A stretch of 64,000 nucleotides of DNA from Rhizobium sp. Root1212 (GTDB taxonomy: Bacteria; Pseudomonadota; Alphaproteobacteria; Rhizobiales; Rhizobiaceae): assembly GCF_001424985.1 (NCBI RefSeq), contig NZ_LMDA01000001.1:1-64000 (forward strand). The letters are read 5' to 3'. The translations under genes were made by a program, and so were the position numbers. The notes under the pieces are model-generated. The model was not told the origin of the DNA and did not search any database. It worked only from the letters and a program-made list of their open reading frames with translations. Positions 8,044-17,429 of the stretch are shown here, in pieces; position 1 is the stretch's first letter, and each line of letters begins with the position of its first letter.

Positions 8044-8925
8044 ATGAGCAAGGATAATCCGGGCGACAAGAGCGCCAAAGACACCCACTACGCCACCCTG
8101 AGGCGCGCCCACCGCGACGCCAAGCGCGAGCGCGGGGAAATCCCGACGCCGCCACAGGACAGCCGCCGCAAGAAAGCCGCCGACGACTGGAAGGCGCCGC
8201 AGCTGCAGCCCGACCAGGTGCTGCTCTACGGTCTGCACACGGTGCGCGCGGCGCTCGAAAACCCCGAGCGGCAGATCGTCAAGCTCTCCGTCACCCAGAA
8301 CGCGCTGCAGCGGCTGGAAATCGGGCCGGTCGACGAACTGAAATTTCCGGTCGAAATGGTTTCGCCGCAGGATATCGACAAGGTGCTGGGGCCGGATGCG
8401 ATCCATCAGGGCGTGATGCTGGAAACGCGGCCTCTGCCGGTGCGCCGCCTGTCGGCGCTGAAGGACAGCCCGCTTATCCTGGTGCTGGATCAGGTCACCG
8501 ACCCGCACAATGTCGGCGCGATCATGCGTTCAGCCGTCGCCTTCAATGCCGGTGCGCTGATCACCACCATGCGTCACAGCCCGACCGAATCGGGCGTTCT
8601 GGCAAAATCCGCGTCCGGCGCGCTGGAAATGATCCCCTATATCCAGATCATCAATCTCGCCGATGCGCTGGAAGAGCTGCACAAGCTCGGCTTTACCTCG
8701 ATCGGCCTTGATTCGGAGGGGCCGGCGCCGCTCGAAGGCACGTTTTCGGGCGAGAAGATCGCCCTCGTTCTCGGCTCGGAAGGCAAGGGCCTGCGCCAGA
8801 AGACGCGTTCCACTGTCTCGGCCCTCGCCCGTCTCGACATGCCCGGTGCGATCAAGTCGCTCAACGTCTCGAACGCCGCCGCCATCGCCATGTATGCGGC
8901 CCGCGGCTATCTCGCCAAGGCCTGA
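8044..8925 (+). CDS. rlmB: 23S rRNA (guanosine-2'-O)-methyltransferase RlmB (TrmH/SpoU family)
   Basis: A SAM-dependent SpoU methyltransferase that 2'-O-methylates a guanosine of 23S rRNA (G2251 in E. coli). The 293-aa protein has a charged N-terminal extension of about 55 residues, a substrate-binding domain (LLYGLHTVRAALENP), and the knotted catalytic domain with the three family motifs: VLDQVTDPHNVGAIMRSA, LVLGSEGKGLR and IKSLNVSNAAAIAMY. ATG 8044 has AAGG just upstream. A TATAAG box at about 8034-8039 would put the transcript start very near the ATG, so a short leader is likely. The assignment to RlmB rather than another TrmH paralogue is by overall similarity. Confidence 0.92.
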   Translation: MSKDNPGDKSAKDTHYATLRRAHRDAKRERGEIPTPPQDSRRKKAADDWKAPQLQPDQVLLYGLHTVRAALENPERQIVKLSVTQNALQRLEIGPVDELKFPVEMVSPQDIDKVLGPDAIHQGVMLETRPLPVRRLSALKDSPLILVLDQVTDPHNVGAIMRSAVAFNAGALITTMRHSPTESGVLAKSASGALEMIPYIQIINLADALEELHKLGFTSIGLDSEGPAPLEGTFSGEKIALVLGSEGKGLRQKTRSTVSALARLDMPGAIKSLNVSNAAAIAMYAARGYLAKA

Positions 8926-8945
8926 GCCTACTTCCCCAAACGACA

Positions 8946-8971
8946 AAGGCCGGACACGAATGCCCGGCCTT
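8946..8971. terminator. Shared hairpin between rlmB and azoR
   Basis: A perfect 8-bp stem AAGGCCGG/CCGGCCTT with a 10-nt loop lies 20 bp after the rlmB stop and 30 bp after the convergent azoR stop. There is only a weak U tract on either strand, so it may act as a bidirectional terminator of moderate strength. Confidence 0.6.
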
Positions 8972-9001
8972 GAAGATACCTGCAAATTTCCCCGTTGCTG
9001 C

Positions 9002-9628
9002 TTATGCAGCAGCGGCAAGACCGTCGTTCTCGGCAATCGCCTTGCGGGCGGCGGCGACGGCGGCTTCCTTCGATTCGGGGCTGATGTTCAGCCCTTCGGC
9101 GCGGATGAACTCGATGTCGGTGATGCCGACAAAGGCGAAGACCGCGCTCAGATAGGTTTCCTGATGGTCCATGGCGCTGACCGGCGAGCCGGCAGAATAA
9201 TGGCCGCCGCGGGTCGAGGCGACGATGACTTTCTTGCCCTTGGCGAGACCTTCGACGCCCGAAGCCGAATAGCGGAAGGTAGTGCCGGCGACGAGCACTC
9301 GGTCGATCCAGGCCTTGAGCTGGCTCGGAATGGTGAAGTTGTACATCGGTGCGCCGATGACGACGACGTCGGCCGCCATGAATTCGGTAAGCGCCGCCTT
9401 GGCGTCGGCCAGTTCAGCGGCAAGCTTGGGGTCGATACCTTCCGGATTGGCGCCGCCGGCGGCGAGATGCGCGCCGCTCAGGTGCACGAGCGGAGCGGAA
9501 GCAACGTCGCGATAGGTGACGGATGCAGCCGGGTTTTCGGCCTTCAGCTTTTCGACGATCGCCGCGGTCAGGCCACGCGAAACGGAATGATCGCCGAGGA
9601 TGCCGGAATCGATGTGGAGGATGTTCAT
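9002..9628 (-). CDS. azoR: FMN-dependent NADH-azoreductase (AcpD/AzoR family)
   Basis: A cytosolic flavodoxin-fold quinone/azo reductase of 208 aa. The flavin phosphate-binding start (MNILHIDSGILGDHSVSR) and the isoalloxazine-binding APMYNFTIPSQLKAWIDRV segment match the family, as does STRGGHYSAG. ATG 9628 was chosen; the open frame extends upstream to 9931 but covers the divergent regulator gene. It is divergently transcribed from a LysR-type regulator across 127 bp, a common arrangement in which the regulator controls the reductase in response to quinones or oxidative stress. Confidence 0.94.
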   Translation of the reverse strand: MNILHIDSGILGDHSVSRGLTAAIVEKLKAENPAASVTYRDVASAPLVHLSGAHLAAGGANPEGIDPKLAAELADAKAALTEFMAADVVVIGAPMYNFTIPSQLKAWIDRVLVAGTTFRYSASGVEGLAKGKKVIVASTRGGHYSAGSPVSAMDHQETYLSAVFAFVGITDIEFIRAEGLNISPESKEAAVAAARKAIAENDGLAAAA

Positions 9629-9755
9629 GGCAAAACCTTTGGGTTGGTGTCTGTTGCCGATAGATATGAAAGCAAAACAATCACGCGATAAGCCGCCTCT
9701 TTTTCCACGATCCGTTTCCTGATAGAAACAATGGAACGTTGAAAGGAGGCCATCG
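9629..9755. promoter_or_regulatory. Divergent azoR/lysR control region
   Basis: This 127-bp gap between two divergent starts must hold both promoters and probably the LysR operator. A strong ribosome-binding site, GAAAGGAGG (about 9740-9748), precedes the regulator. I could not single out an unambiguous T-N11-A operator, although GATA-containing repeats occur at about 9659, 9684 and 9721. Confidence 0.5.
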
Positions 9756-10712
9756 ATGGAAGACCTGAATGATCTCGCGCTGTTTGCGGCCGTCGTGAAG
9801 CACAAGGGATTTTCGGCCGCCGCGCGCTGCCTGAACATTCCCAAATCCAAACTCAGCAAGCACGTCGCCCGCCTTGAGCAGCAGCTCGGCGTGCGTCTGC
9901 TGGAGCGCTCCACCCGCAAGTTGCGTGTCACGGAGATCGGCCAGGCCTTTTACGAACGCTGCGAAACGGTGCTCGCCAGCGTCGATGCGGCTCGGGCCGT
10001 GGTCGAGGCGGCGCGCAGCGAGCCGGCCGGCGTCGTGCGCCTCGGCTGCCCCATCGGTTTCACGCCGATGATGGCGGCCGTGCTGCCGGCATTTCATCGG
10101 CGCTATCCGGCCGTCCGGGTGCTGGTCCACACGACAAACCGCCGAATCGATCTCGTTGAGGAGCGAATCGACATCGCCTTGCGCGCCCGCGACGAACTCG
10201 ATGGCGAGAGCCACCTGATCGTGCGCAAGCTCGGCGAAGCGCGCCGCTATCTCGCTGCCAGCCCGGCCTTCCTCGCCCGCCATGGCGAAATCACCATCGA
10301 CAATATCGGCGACCTGCCGACGCTCTCGATGAACGAAATGCATCCGACCGATACCTGGCAGTTGCTTCACAGGGATGGCATGAAACGCGATGTCAGCCAT
10401 ATGCCGGTCATCGGCTGCGGCGATTTCGTGATTTTGGAGCGCGCGGCAATCGAAGGCGTCGGCATCGCGCTTTTGCCGGATCATCTCTGCGAACGCGGTT
10501 TTCGCGCCGGTACGCTGGCGCCGGTGCTGCCGGACTGGTCGTCGGGCGATACCATTGTGCATCTTGCCTTTACCTCCCGTCACGGCATCCTGCCGGCGGT
10601 GCGGGCGCTGATCGATTTCATCGCCGAGGCCCTGCCCGCCGCCATGTCACGCTGCCGCGAGGTACCGTCCCATCCCGCCGTACTCCCGCCCCTGATGCAG
10701 GCCGCCGAATAG
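9756..10712 (+). CDS. LysR-family transcriptional regulator
   Basis: A 318-aa LysR regulator. The N-terminal winged helix-turn-helix (residues about 3-62: LALFAAVVKHKGFSAAARCLNIPKSKLSKHVARLEQQLGVRLLERS) is canonical, followed by the linker helix and a two-lobed effector domain (GVVRLGCPIGF; PTLSMNEMHP; AAIEGVGIALLP). It belongs to the subgroup with the DLALFAAVVxxxGFSAAAR start, often paired with quinone or NAD(P)H reductases. Given the divergent azoR, it most likely controls that gene and itself. The effector is unknown. Confidence 0.92.
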   Translation: MEDLNDLALFAAVVKHKGFSAAARCLNIPKSKLSKHVARLEQQLGVRLLERSTRKLRVTEIGQAFYERCETVLASVDAARAVVEAARSEPAGVVRLGCPIGFTPMMAAVLPAFHRRYPAVRVLVHTTNRRIDLVEERIDIALRARDELDGESHLIVRKLGEARRYLAASPAFLARHGEITIDNIGDLPTLSMNEMHPTDTWQLLHRDGMKRDVSHMPVIGCGDFVILERAAIEGVGIALLPDHLCERGFRAGTLAPVLPDWSSGDTIVHLAFTSRHGILPAVRALIDFIAEALPAAMSRCREVPSHPAVLPPLMQAAE

Positions 10713-10785
10713 CGGCCGTCGCCAGGAGACGCTATGTAGATTGACGGGGAATCATCGGCGCGAGTCGTATCGCGGGAGTGCATGA

Positions 10786-11496
10786 ATGACGCGGACGCGG
10801 CGGAGGGGGATCATAAAGCGGCGGCGCTTTTCCATCGGCCTTGCCATCGTGGCAGGAACCTCCGTGCTTGCCGGCATGACGGATGCGATCGGTTTCCTCA
10901 TGGCCGGCAGCTTCGTCTCCTTCATGAGCGGCAACACGACCCGCGCCGCCGTCGCGCTCGCTGAAGGCAATACCGGCTATGCGCTGCTGCTTCTCGGCGC
11001 GATCGCCATGTTCATCATCGGAAACGCGCTCGGCATCGTCGTCGCCCACTATGCCAGCCGCCGGGCCTTCGCGGTCACTGCAGCGGTGGCGACCCTGCTT
11101 GGAACCGCGGCCCTACTAGGCGAAACGGCCTGGTCGACGCTGCAACTCTATCTCACCGTTCTGGCGATGGGCGCCATCAATGCCGCGGCCGAGCATGTCG
11201 AAGGCCTGCCGATCGGGCTCACCTATGTCACCGGCGCCCTCTCCCGCTTCGGGCGCGCGCTGGGCTACCGGTTGATCGGCGAACACCGCCCCGGCTGGGG
11301 CTTCCAGATCGTTCCGTGGATCGGCATGGGGTTTGGCGCACTCGCAGGCGCGCTGATGCAACAGGCCTGGGGTGCAGCCTCACTCTGGGTCGCCTTTTCG
11401 TGGGCGGCTGCCCTATCGGGTGCCATCTGGTTCATTCCACCGCACATCCAGAAGCGATTCGCACAGGGTGCGCCGCAGCCTTCCCGGCAGAAATAG
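10786..11496 (+). CDS. YoaK family (DUF1275) membrane protein
   Basis: A 236-aa inner-membrane protein with about six hydrophobic segments. The family signature is visible at the start: a conserved G-x-x-D in AGMTDAIGFL followed by FVSFMSGNTTRAAVALAEG. The N-terminus is strongly basic (MTRTRRRGIIKRRR), consistent with a cytoplasmic start. ATG 10786 fits; an overlapping ATG at 10782 is out of frame. Members are abundant in proteobacteria, and no transport substrate is established. It converges with the next gene with a 4-bp gap. Confidence 0.85.
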   Translation: MTRTRRRGIIKRRRFSIGLAIVAGTSVLAGMTDAIGFLMAGSFVSFMSGNTTRAAVALAEGNTGYALLLLGAIAMFIIGNALGIVVAHYASRRAFAVTAAVATLLGTAALLGETAWSTLQLYLTVLAMGAINAAAEHVEGLPIGLTYVTGALSRFGRALGYRLIGEHRPGWGFQIVPWIGMGFGALAGALMQQAWGAASLWVAFSWAAALSGAIWFIPPHIQKRFAQGAPQPSRQK

Positions 11497-11500
11497 AGCT

Positions 11501-12010
11501 TCAGTTGGTCTCGCGCTCGATCTTGATATCACCGAGGTCGTCGATCAGCACCGTCCAGGTTTCCGGCTCCGTCGCCGTCGGGTCGGTCTTCAGGTAGACC
11601 GTGGCAAACAACCCCGGCTGGGTGCTGATCCCATCGGAGGTTTCCGGACGGATATCCGTCACATAGGCCGTCATCGCCGAAAATTCCTCAAGCTCGGCCG
11701 AGGAAATCACCTTCGGCCCTTCGGCGCTGGAGGCGATCTGCTGGAGGTAGATATGGGCGTTGCCCTCCGGCTGTCGAACGGCGATCAGCTTATAATAGCC
11801 GCGCTGCTTTCCGGGCTGCGTTTCCCCCGGCTTTTGCTCCTCTGCCTTGCCGGTCGGGTCGAGGATCGCCAGCGGATCGCCGCTTTCCTCCCAGAAGCCG
11901 GTGCTGGTGACGAAGATGATCTCTGCCGCCGGCAGCGCCTCGTCGGCCGCCCGCGCGGAACTGAGAAGTCCGGGCACAACAAGACAGGCAAAGACAAAGG
12001 CACGGTACAT
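11501..12010 (-). CDS. Exported hypothetical protein (169 aa)
   Basis: It has a clear Sec signal peptide (MYRAFVFACLVVPGLLSSARA with cleavage before ADEA), so the mature protein is about 148 aa in the periplasm. The mature part lacks cysteines, is acidic, has a disordered Glu/Pro/Gly-rich stretch (about residues 55-70), and ends in a beta-rich segment WTVLIDDLGDIKIE. I recognise no domain. It is likely a monocistronic gene; the next gene upstream on this strand, nadK, ends 98 bp away. Confidence 0.75.
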   Translation of the reverse strand: MYRAFVFACLVVPGLLSSARAADEALPAAEIIFVTSTGFWEESGDPLAILDPTGKAEEQKPGETQPGKQRGYYKLIAVRQPEGNAHIYLQQIASSAEGPKVISSAELEEFSAMTAYVTDIRPETSDGISTQPGLFATVYLKTDPTATEPETWTVLIDDLGDIKIERETN

Positions 12011-12108
12011 CGGGTCAAGCTCCAGGCACGCAACAGCGCGAAGCGCACAACAACTATGAATCCGAATGCAATACTAGCCCCAATTCACGGGGGATTTCGG
12101 GATAAGCC

Positions 12109-12882
12109 TCAATTATCGAACTGTTCGGCCAGAATGCGATCGGACCAAGAATAATCCGGGTCGGAGAGAATGCGCGCCGTCGTGTTCTCCGATTCCGCGA
12201 TCCGAACCTTCACCACCGACTTGACCTCGACATGGTCGGCCACGGCGTTGACCGGCCGCTTGTCGTCCTCGAGAATGGCGATATCGACCGTCACCTTGTT
12301 CGGCAGAAGCGCGCCGCGCCAGCGGCGGGGGCGGAAGGCGCTGACCGGCGTCAGCGCCAGAAGCGGCGCTTCCAGCGGCAGAATCGGTCCATGGGCGGAA
12401 AGGTTATAGGCCGTCGAGCCGGCCGGCGTGGCCAGCAGGATGCCGTCGCAGATCAACTCTTCCAGCCGCACCCGGCCGTCGATGACGATCCTCAGCTTCG
12501 CCGCCTGATAAGACTGGCGGAAGAGATAGACTTCATTGATCGCCAGCGCGCGAAAACGGTTGCCGTCGACATCGACGGTCTGCATCTCCAGCGGCCGGAA
12601 CGCGTTCTCCACGGCTTCTGACAAGCGTTCGTGCAGGTTTTCCGTGCTGTAACGGTTCATCAGGAAGCCGACCGAACCCCGGTTCATGCCATATACCATC
12701 TTCCCGGAATTCATGGTCTTGTGCAGGGTATGCAGCATGAAGCCATCACCGCCGAGCGCGACGATCACATCAGCGGTTTCGGGGTCGGCGTTGCCATAGA
12801 CGGCGACCAGCTCTTCGGCAGCCCGCTGCGCATCGTCAGCGGATGACGCGACGAAAGCGATACTGTCGAAAGTGCGTGCCAT
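12109..12882 (-). CDS. nadK: NAD kinase
   Basis: Phosphorylates NAD to NADP in the cytosol. The 257-aa protein has the family hallmarks: GGDG at residues 44-47 (VALGGDGFMLHTLH), the AINEV motif, and the glycine/threonine-rich loop DGILLATPAGSTAYNLSAHGPI that binds the nucleotide. Its length and lack of an N-terminal extension match short alphaproteobacterial NAD kinases. ATG 12882 is preceded by a short intergenic gap. No obvious operon partner. Confidence 0.96.
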   Translation of the reverse strand: MARTFDSIAFVASSADDAQRAAEELVAVYGNADPETADVIVALGGDGFMLHTLHKTMNSGKMVYGMNRGSVGFLMNRYSTENLHERLSEAVENAFRPLEMQTVDVDGNRFRALAINEVYLFRQSYQAAKLRIVIDGRVRLEELICDGILLATPAGSTAYNLSAHGPILPLEAPLLALTPVSAFRPRRWRGALLPNKVTVDIAILEDDKRPVNAVADHVEVKSVVKVRIAESENTTARILSDPDYSWSDRILAEQFDN

Positions 12883-13001
12883 GCCATGCCCGTCCCAATG
12901 ATGCGTTATCGGCGGCAGGCCCTTTTGAAATTCAAGGAGTTACCGCCGCCTCGTCACCATCATGCACAAAACATCGTGCCGGGAAAGGAAAACAATTCCA
13001 C

Positions 13002-13685
13002 TCAGAGTTCGACGACCTTGCCGTTTTCAATGGTAACGCGGCGATCCATCAGCCCGGCAAGTTCATAGTTGTGGGTGGCGATCAGGGCTGCAAGGCCGGA
13101 CTGGCGCACCAGCGCTTCCAGCGCCTCGAACACATAGCCGGCCGTTTCCGGGTCGAGATTGCCGGTCGGCTCGTCGGCGAGAAGCACCAGCGGCGCATTG
13201 GCGACGGCGCGGGCGATGGCGACACGCTGTTGCTCGCCGCCCGAGAGTTCGGAGGGGCGATGGTCGCCGCGATGGCCGATGCGCATATAGTCGAGCAGTG
13301 CGGCGGATCGTTCCCTGGCTTCCTTCTTCGAAAGCCCGGAGATGATCTGCGGCATCATGATGTTTTCGAGCGCCGTGAATTCCGGCAGCAGGTGATGGAA
13401 CTGATAGACGAAGCCGATGTCGTTGCGGCGGATCGCCGTGCGCTGCTGGTCGCTGAGATCGCCGCAGGAAACGCCATTGATCAGAATCTCACCGGCATCG
13501 GGCCGCTCCAGCAGTCCGGCGAGATGAAGCAGGGTCGATTTGCCGGTTCCGGACGGCGCAACCAGCGCCACGGTCTGCCCTGCCTTCAGCGAAAAATCCG
13601 CGCCCTTCAGGATCGAGAGCGCATTTTCGCCCTGGCTATAGTGGCGTTCGACGCCGGTAAGCTGCAATGCCACGCGTGCGGCCAT
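13002..13685 (-). CDS. lolD: Lipoprotein-releasing ABC transporter ATPase LolD
   Basis: ATPase of the LolCDE complex, which extracts lipoproteins from the inner membrane for transfer to LolA. The 227-aa protein has Walker [10 protein letters not shown] (about residue 42), Q-loop [16 protein letters not shown], signature [14 protein letters not shown] and Walker [12 protein letters not shown]. It lies 16 bp after lolC in the operon proS-lolC-lolD. In Sinorhizobium I recall dnaE following lolD; here there is a 119-bp gap and then nadK, so the local order differs. Confidence 0.96.
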   Translation of the reverse strand: MAARVALQLTGVERHYSQGENALSILKGADFSLKAGQTVALVAPSGTGKSTLLHLAGLLERPDAGEILINGVSCGDLSDQQRTAIRRNDIGFVYQFHHLLPEFTALENIMMPQIISGLSKKEARERSAALLDYMRIGHRGDHRPSELSGGEQQRVAIARAVANAPLVLLADEPTGNLDPETAGYVFEALEALVRQSGLAALIATHNYELAGLMDRRVTIENGKVVEL

Positions 13686-13701
13686 CGTGTCGTAACCCCT
13701 G

Positions 13702-15006
13702 TTATTCGTACCGCAACGCCTGCACCGGATCGAGGCGCGAGGCGCGCCAGGCCGGGAAGATCGTCGCGAGGAAAGAAAGGCCGATCGCCATCAGCACGAC
13801 CGAAGCCGTTTCGCCGAAATTCATGTCGGCCGGAAGCTGGCTCAGGAAATAAAGCTCCGGATTGAACAGCGTCTCGCCGGAAAGCCAGGAGAAGAACTGG
13901 CGGATCGATTCGATATTCAGGCAGACGACGACCCCGAGCAGCACGCCGGCAAAGGTGCCGACGATGCCGATAGCAGCCCCCGTCATGAAGAAGATGCGCA
14001 TCACCGAGCCGGAGGTCGCCCCCATGGTGCGCAGGATGGCGATATCGGCGCCCTTGTCCTTCACCAGCATGATCAGGCCGGAGACGATATTGAGCGCGGC
14101 CACCAGCACGATCAGCGTCAGGATCATGAACATGACGTTGCGCTCGACCTGCAGTGCCGAGAAGAAGGTCTTGTTGCGGTCGCGCCAGTCGCTGATCAGC
14201 ACCTGACGCCCTGCCGCCTCTTCCACCGGCGCCCTCAGTGCCTCGACGTCATCGGGGCGAGAGACGAACAGCTCGACGGATTGGGCGATACCTTCGGCGT
14301 TGAAATAGAGCTGCGCTTCTTCCAGCGGCATGAAGATGATCGAGGCGTCATATTCCGACATGCCGATCTCGAAGATGCCCGAGACGGTATAGGATTTGAC
14401 CCGCGGATTGACACCCATCGGCGTGATGTCGCCTTCCGGCGAGATCAGCGTGATCGTGCCGCCTGCCTGAAGCCCGAGCTGCTCGGCCATGCGCGAACCG
14501 ATCAAAACGCCGGTGCCGGAGGCAAAGCCGACGAGATCGCCCGATTTCAGGTTGTCGGAGATCGACTTCATCTTGGCGAGATCATCGGCGCGGATACCGC
14601 GCACCAGCGCGCCCGTCCCTGCCCCGCCTGGACCGGAGGCCAACGTCTGGCCCTCGATCAGCGGGATCGCCATGGTGACGCCCTGGATGCCGGAAAACTT
14701 CGTCGCCAGATCGGCATAGTTGTTCAGCGGCCCGTCCAGCGTCTGCACCATCATATGGCCATTGATGCCGAGGATGCGCGAGATCAGCTCGGTGCGGAAA
14801 CCGTTCATCACGGCCATGACGATGATCAGCGTCGCAACGCCGAGCATGATGCCGATGAAGGAGAAGCCGGCGATCACCGAAATGAACGCCTCCTTACGCC
14901 GGGAGCGCAGGTAGCGCCAGGCCACCATGCGCTCGAAATAGGAAAAAGGACGGGTCGACGGCGGACGGACAGCCGCCTGTTCCTGTTCTGCCGTGGCGAC
15001 GCTCAT
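13702..15006 (-). CDS. lolC: Lipoprotein-releasing ABC transporter permease LolC/LolE
   Basis: The membrane subunit of the lipoprotein releasing system, 434 aa. There is one transmembrane segment near residues 40-68 ([29 protein letters not shown]), a large periplasmic domain (about 70-285), and three C-terminal segments ([59 protein letters not shown]), followed by the family ending [14 protein letters not shown]. Rhizobia usually encode a single LolC/E-type subunit that probably homodimerises. It starts 10 bp after proS. Confidence 0.94.
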   Translation of the reverse strand: MSVATAEQEQAAVRPPSTRPFSYFERMVAWRYLRSRRKEAFISVIAGFSFIGIMLGVATLIIVMAVMNGFRTELISRILGINGHMMVQTLDGPLNNYADLATKFSGIQGVTMAIPLIEGQTLASGPGGAGTGALVRGIRADDLAKMKSISDNLKSGDLVGFASGTGVLIGSRMAEQLGLQAGGTITLISPEGDITPMGVNPRVKSYTVSGIFEIGMSEYDASIIFMPLEEAQLYFNAEGIAQSVELFVSRPDDVEALRAPVEEAAGRQVLISDWRDRNKTFFSALQVERNVMFMILTLIVLVAALNIVSGLIMLVKDKGADIAILRTMGATSGSVMRIFFMTGAAIGIVGTFAGVLLGVVVCLNIESIRQFFSWLSGETLFNPELYFLSQLPADMNFGETASVVLMAIGLSFLATIFPAWRASRLDPVQALRYE

Positions 15007-15016
15007 CTTGTTTTCC

Positions 15017-16345
15017 TTATTTCGAAGCGGTCAGCTTGTTGATCGCCGCTTCGATCGACATGGTTTCGCGGGCGCCGGTCTTGCGATCCTTGATCTCGAC
15101 TTCGCCGGCAGCGATCGAGCGCGGGCCGGCAATGACCTGAACCGGAACGCCGATCAGGTCGGCGGTCGCAAACTTGGTGCCGGCGCGGTCGTCGGTATCG
15201 TCGTAGAGCGTGTCGATGCCGGCCTTGGTGAGCGCGGCGTAGATCGTTTCGCAGGCCGCATCGCAGGCGGCGTCGCCGGCCTTCATGTTGATGACAGAGG
15301 CGTTGAACGGCGCGACCGAATCCGGCCAGATGATGCCGTTCTCGTCATGGGAGGCTTCGATGATCGCCGGCACGAGGCGGGTCGGGCCGATGCCGTAGGA
15401 ACCCATGTGGACGGTATGTTCCTTGCCGTCCGGTCCCTGAACCTTGGCGCCCATGGCTTCCGAATACTTGGTACCGAAATAGAAGATATGGCCGACTTCG
15501 ATGCCACGGGCGGAAAGTTTGTCGCCCTCGGCAACCGCTGCGAAAGCGGCCTCGTCATGCATTTCCGAGGTCGCGGCATAGCGCGAGGTCCACTTGTCGA
15601 AGATCGCCTTCAGGCCGGCGACATCGTCGAAGTTGGTGTCTTCGGTCGGAATGTCGAAGCCAAGGAAATCCTTATGGCAGAAGACTTCCGATTCACCGGT
15701 CTCGGCGAGGATGATGAATTCGTGGCTGAGATTGCCGCCGATCGGGCCGGTATCGGCGCGCATCGGAATGGCGCGCAGACCCATGCGCGAGAAGGTGCGC
15801 AGGTAAGCGGCGAACATGCGGTTGTAGGCGTGCTCCGCCCCTTCGCGGTTCAGGTCGAAGGAATAGGCATCCTTCATCATGAATTCGCGCGAGCGCATGG
15901 TGCCGAAACGCGGACGGATCTCGTCGCGGAACTTCAGCTGGATGTGATAGAGATTGAGCGGCAGGTCCTTGTAGGACTTCACATAGGACCGGAAGACGTC
16001 GGTGATCATCTCTTCATTGGTCGGGCCGTAGAGCATCGGCCGGTCCTGCCGATCCCTGATGCGCAGCATCTCCTTGCCATAGGCGTCGTAACGGCCGCTT
16101 TCCTGCCAGAGCTCGGCCGACTGCAACGTCGGCATCGAAAGCTCGACGGCGCCGGAGCGGTTCTGCTCTTCGCGTATGATGGCATTAACCTTGTCGAGCA
16201 CGCGCTTGCCCAGCGGCAGCCAGGTATAGATGCCCGACGAGTTCTGCTTGATCATGCCGGTGCGCAGCATCAGCCGGTGGGAGACGATTTCCGCTTCCTT
16301 CGGATTTTCCTTGAGGATCGGCATGAAAAAGCGGGAAAGACGCAT
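15017..16345 (-). CDS. proS: Prolyl-tRNA synthetase
   Basis: Charges tRNA-Pro. The 442-aa protein is the short alphaproteobacterial form without the large editing insertion of the E. coli enzyme. Class II motif 2 ([25 protein letters not shown]) and motif 3 ([20 protein letters not shown]) are clear, followed by a C-terminal anticodon-binding domain. I chose ATG 16345, giving [23 protein letters not shown]; the frame is open 41 codons further upstream but that part is not family-like. First gene of proS-lolC-lolD. Confidence 0.96.
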   Translation of the reverse strand: MRLSRFFMPILKENPKEAEIVSHRLMLRTGMIKQNSSGIYTWLPLGKRVLDKVNAIIREEQNRSGAVELSMPTLQSAELWQESGRYDAYGKEMLRIRDRQDRPMLYGPTNEEMITDVFRSYVKSYKDLPLNLYHIQLKFRDEIRPRFGTMRSREFMMKDAYSFDLNREGAEHAYNRMFAAYLRTFSRMGLRAIPMRADTGPIGGNLSHEFIILAETGESEVFCHKDFLGFDIPTEDTNFDDVAGLKAIFDKWTSRYAATSEMHDEAAFAAVAEGDKLSARGIEVGHIFYFGTKYSEAMGAKVQGPDGKEHTVHMGSYGIGPTRLVPAIIEASHDENGIIWPDSVAPFNASVINMKAGDAACDAACETIYAALTKAGIDTLYDDTDDRAGTKFATADLIGVPVQVIAGPRSIAAGEVEIKDRKTGARETMSIEAAINKLTASK

Positions 16346-16739
16346 GAAGAGGTTCCGGTACTTGGAGCATCCCGCCCTATCGGTTGAATCGGGCGAAATA
16401 AGGTTGAGCCTGCAGGCCTCGCACCGGCACTTTGGAGCGCCGAACGGACCACGCCGTTGGAATTTCAAGAAGCGGGGAAATCAGGAATCGTTCACCAATT
16501 CGGCAGATTCCGCCAAAGCCGTTCATAGACGCTTCGCGGCGGGAAGAAAACCCGTCATTTCTGCGAGGCAAGACCTGTGGTGCATACCGTAGGGGAAAAC
16601 TGCGGACGGGTAAGACCAATCCCGAAAAGAGACGCAGTAACAAATATGTGAGATGGGTTGTCAATTGAAAAATTTTACCCGAGTGTCGCAAAAATGCAAA
16701 AAAATCGGATGACAACGCCTAAGCTATGAGCTAGTTTCG
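16346..16739. other. Intergenic region upstream of proS
   Basis: I see no convincing gene in these 394 bp. They must hold the proS promoter on the minus strand. The AT-rich stretch around 16655-16710 (poly-A runs, TTGTCAATTGAAAAATTTTAC) could be a protein-binding or promoter region for the candidate sRNA that follows on the plus strand. The frames open here are extensions of proS or short random ORFs. Confidence 0.5.
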
Positions 16740-16892
16740 GCTCACAAAAGAGGCAGGGAGATTAAATTCTTGTCGATTTCGCGGTCAAGTCTTGGGAGGA
16801 TAAGATCTTAGGCGCGATTACCCGCAGCCACCGGTAACGGATAAGGATCACGCGATACTTTAAAAACAAGGCTTTCAGCCTTGTTTTTTTTT
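16740..16892 (+). ncRNA. Candidate trans-acting sRNA (alpha-r9/Smr9C position)
   Basis: A non-coding stretch ends in a textbook Rho-independent terminator (16862-16892) and has no gene upstream on its strand that the terminator could serve. It contains an internal stem TTACC/GGTAA (about 16818-16837). Its position between proS and the mce/rnj/nuo block, its strand (opposite to proS) and its size of about 150 nt match what I recall of the Sinorhizobium sRNA Smr9C (alpha-r9 family). I could not align it. The 5' end is estimated from length, and no good -35/-10 pair was found. Confidence 0.5.
16862..16892 (+). terminator. Strong Rho-independent terminator
   Basis: An 11-bp stem AAAAACAAGGC/GCCTTGTTTTT closes a 5-nt loop and runs into nine consecutive T residues on the plus strand. 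No protein-coding gene precedes it on that strand for several kilobases, so it points to an independent small transcript. Confidence 0.93.
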
Positions 16893-17067
16893 GGCTTCTA
16901 CGCCTGATGCCACGGGACAGCTTTCCCTTTTGAAAGAAAATGTGCCGAAAGTAAGGCTGCCATAACCGTGGTTGGCAAGCTCACGCCGCGTCAAGTAACG
17001 TCAAAGAACAGCCCGCCCGAAACGGCGGCCGGTCGGGTCGTTTTTCGACCCTTCCGAGCCATATCCC

Positions 17068-17337
17068 TCAGTAGAATTTGGGGGCGAATTGCGGGATGGC
17101 ATCCAGCCCGTAACCGAGCTTCACCGACAGGATATACCAGGCTAGTTGAATGACCGCGGCCAGCACCGTCGTCATCAGGAAGACGCGCAAGGCGCGAAAC
17201 CGGGCCGGGGCGCTTTCGACCGAACCGGGCACGACCTCGTTCTCTTCCGCCTGGGTGCGCAAACCCAACGGCAGGACGATGAACAAGGTCAGCCACCAGA
17301 TGATGAAATAGATGGCAAAGGCGGAAAAGAGCGGCAT
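17068..17337 (-). CDS. DUF1467 family small membrane protein
   Basis: An 89-aa protein with two transmembrane segments (FAIYFIIWWLTLFIVLPLGL at about 7-26 and VFLMTTVLAAVIQLAWYILS at about 52-71), separated by an acidic loop with the family-like RTQAEENEVVPGS motif. Such proteins are confined to Alphaproteobacteria and in rhizobia usually sit directly after mce. Function is unknown. It is the last gene of the minus-strand block, and a stem GGGTCG/CGACCC (17035-17051) without a U tract follows. Confidence 0.88.
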   Translation of the reverse strand: MPLFSAFAIYFIIWWLTLFIVLPLGLRTQAEENEVVPGSVESAPARFRALRVFLMTTVLAAVIQLAWYILSVKLGYGLDAIPQFAPKFY

Positions 17338-17429
17338 TCGATACCATTCCTGAAAAGGCCGAAGGGCGAACAGCGGCGCTTATAGACCTTCAGGGCCAGT
17401 GGCGCAAATTGGCGGACAGCGCCTTTCTG

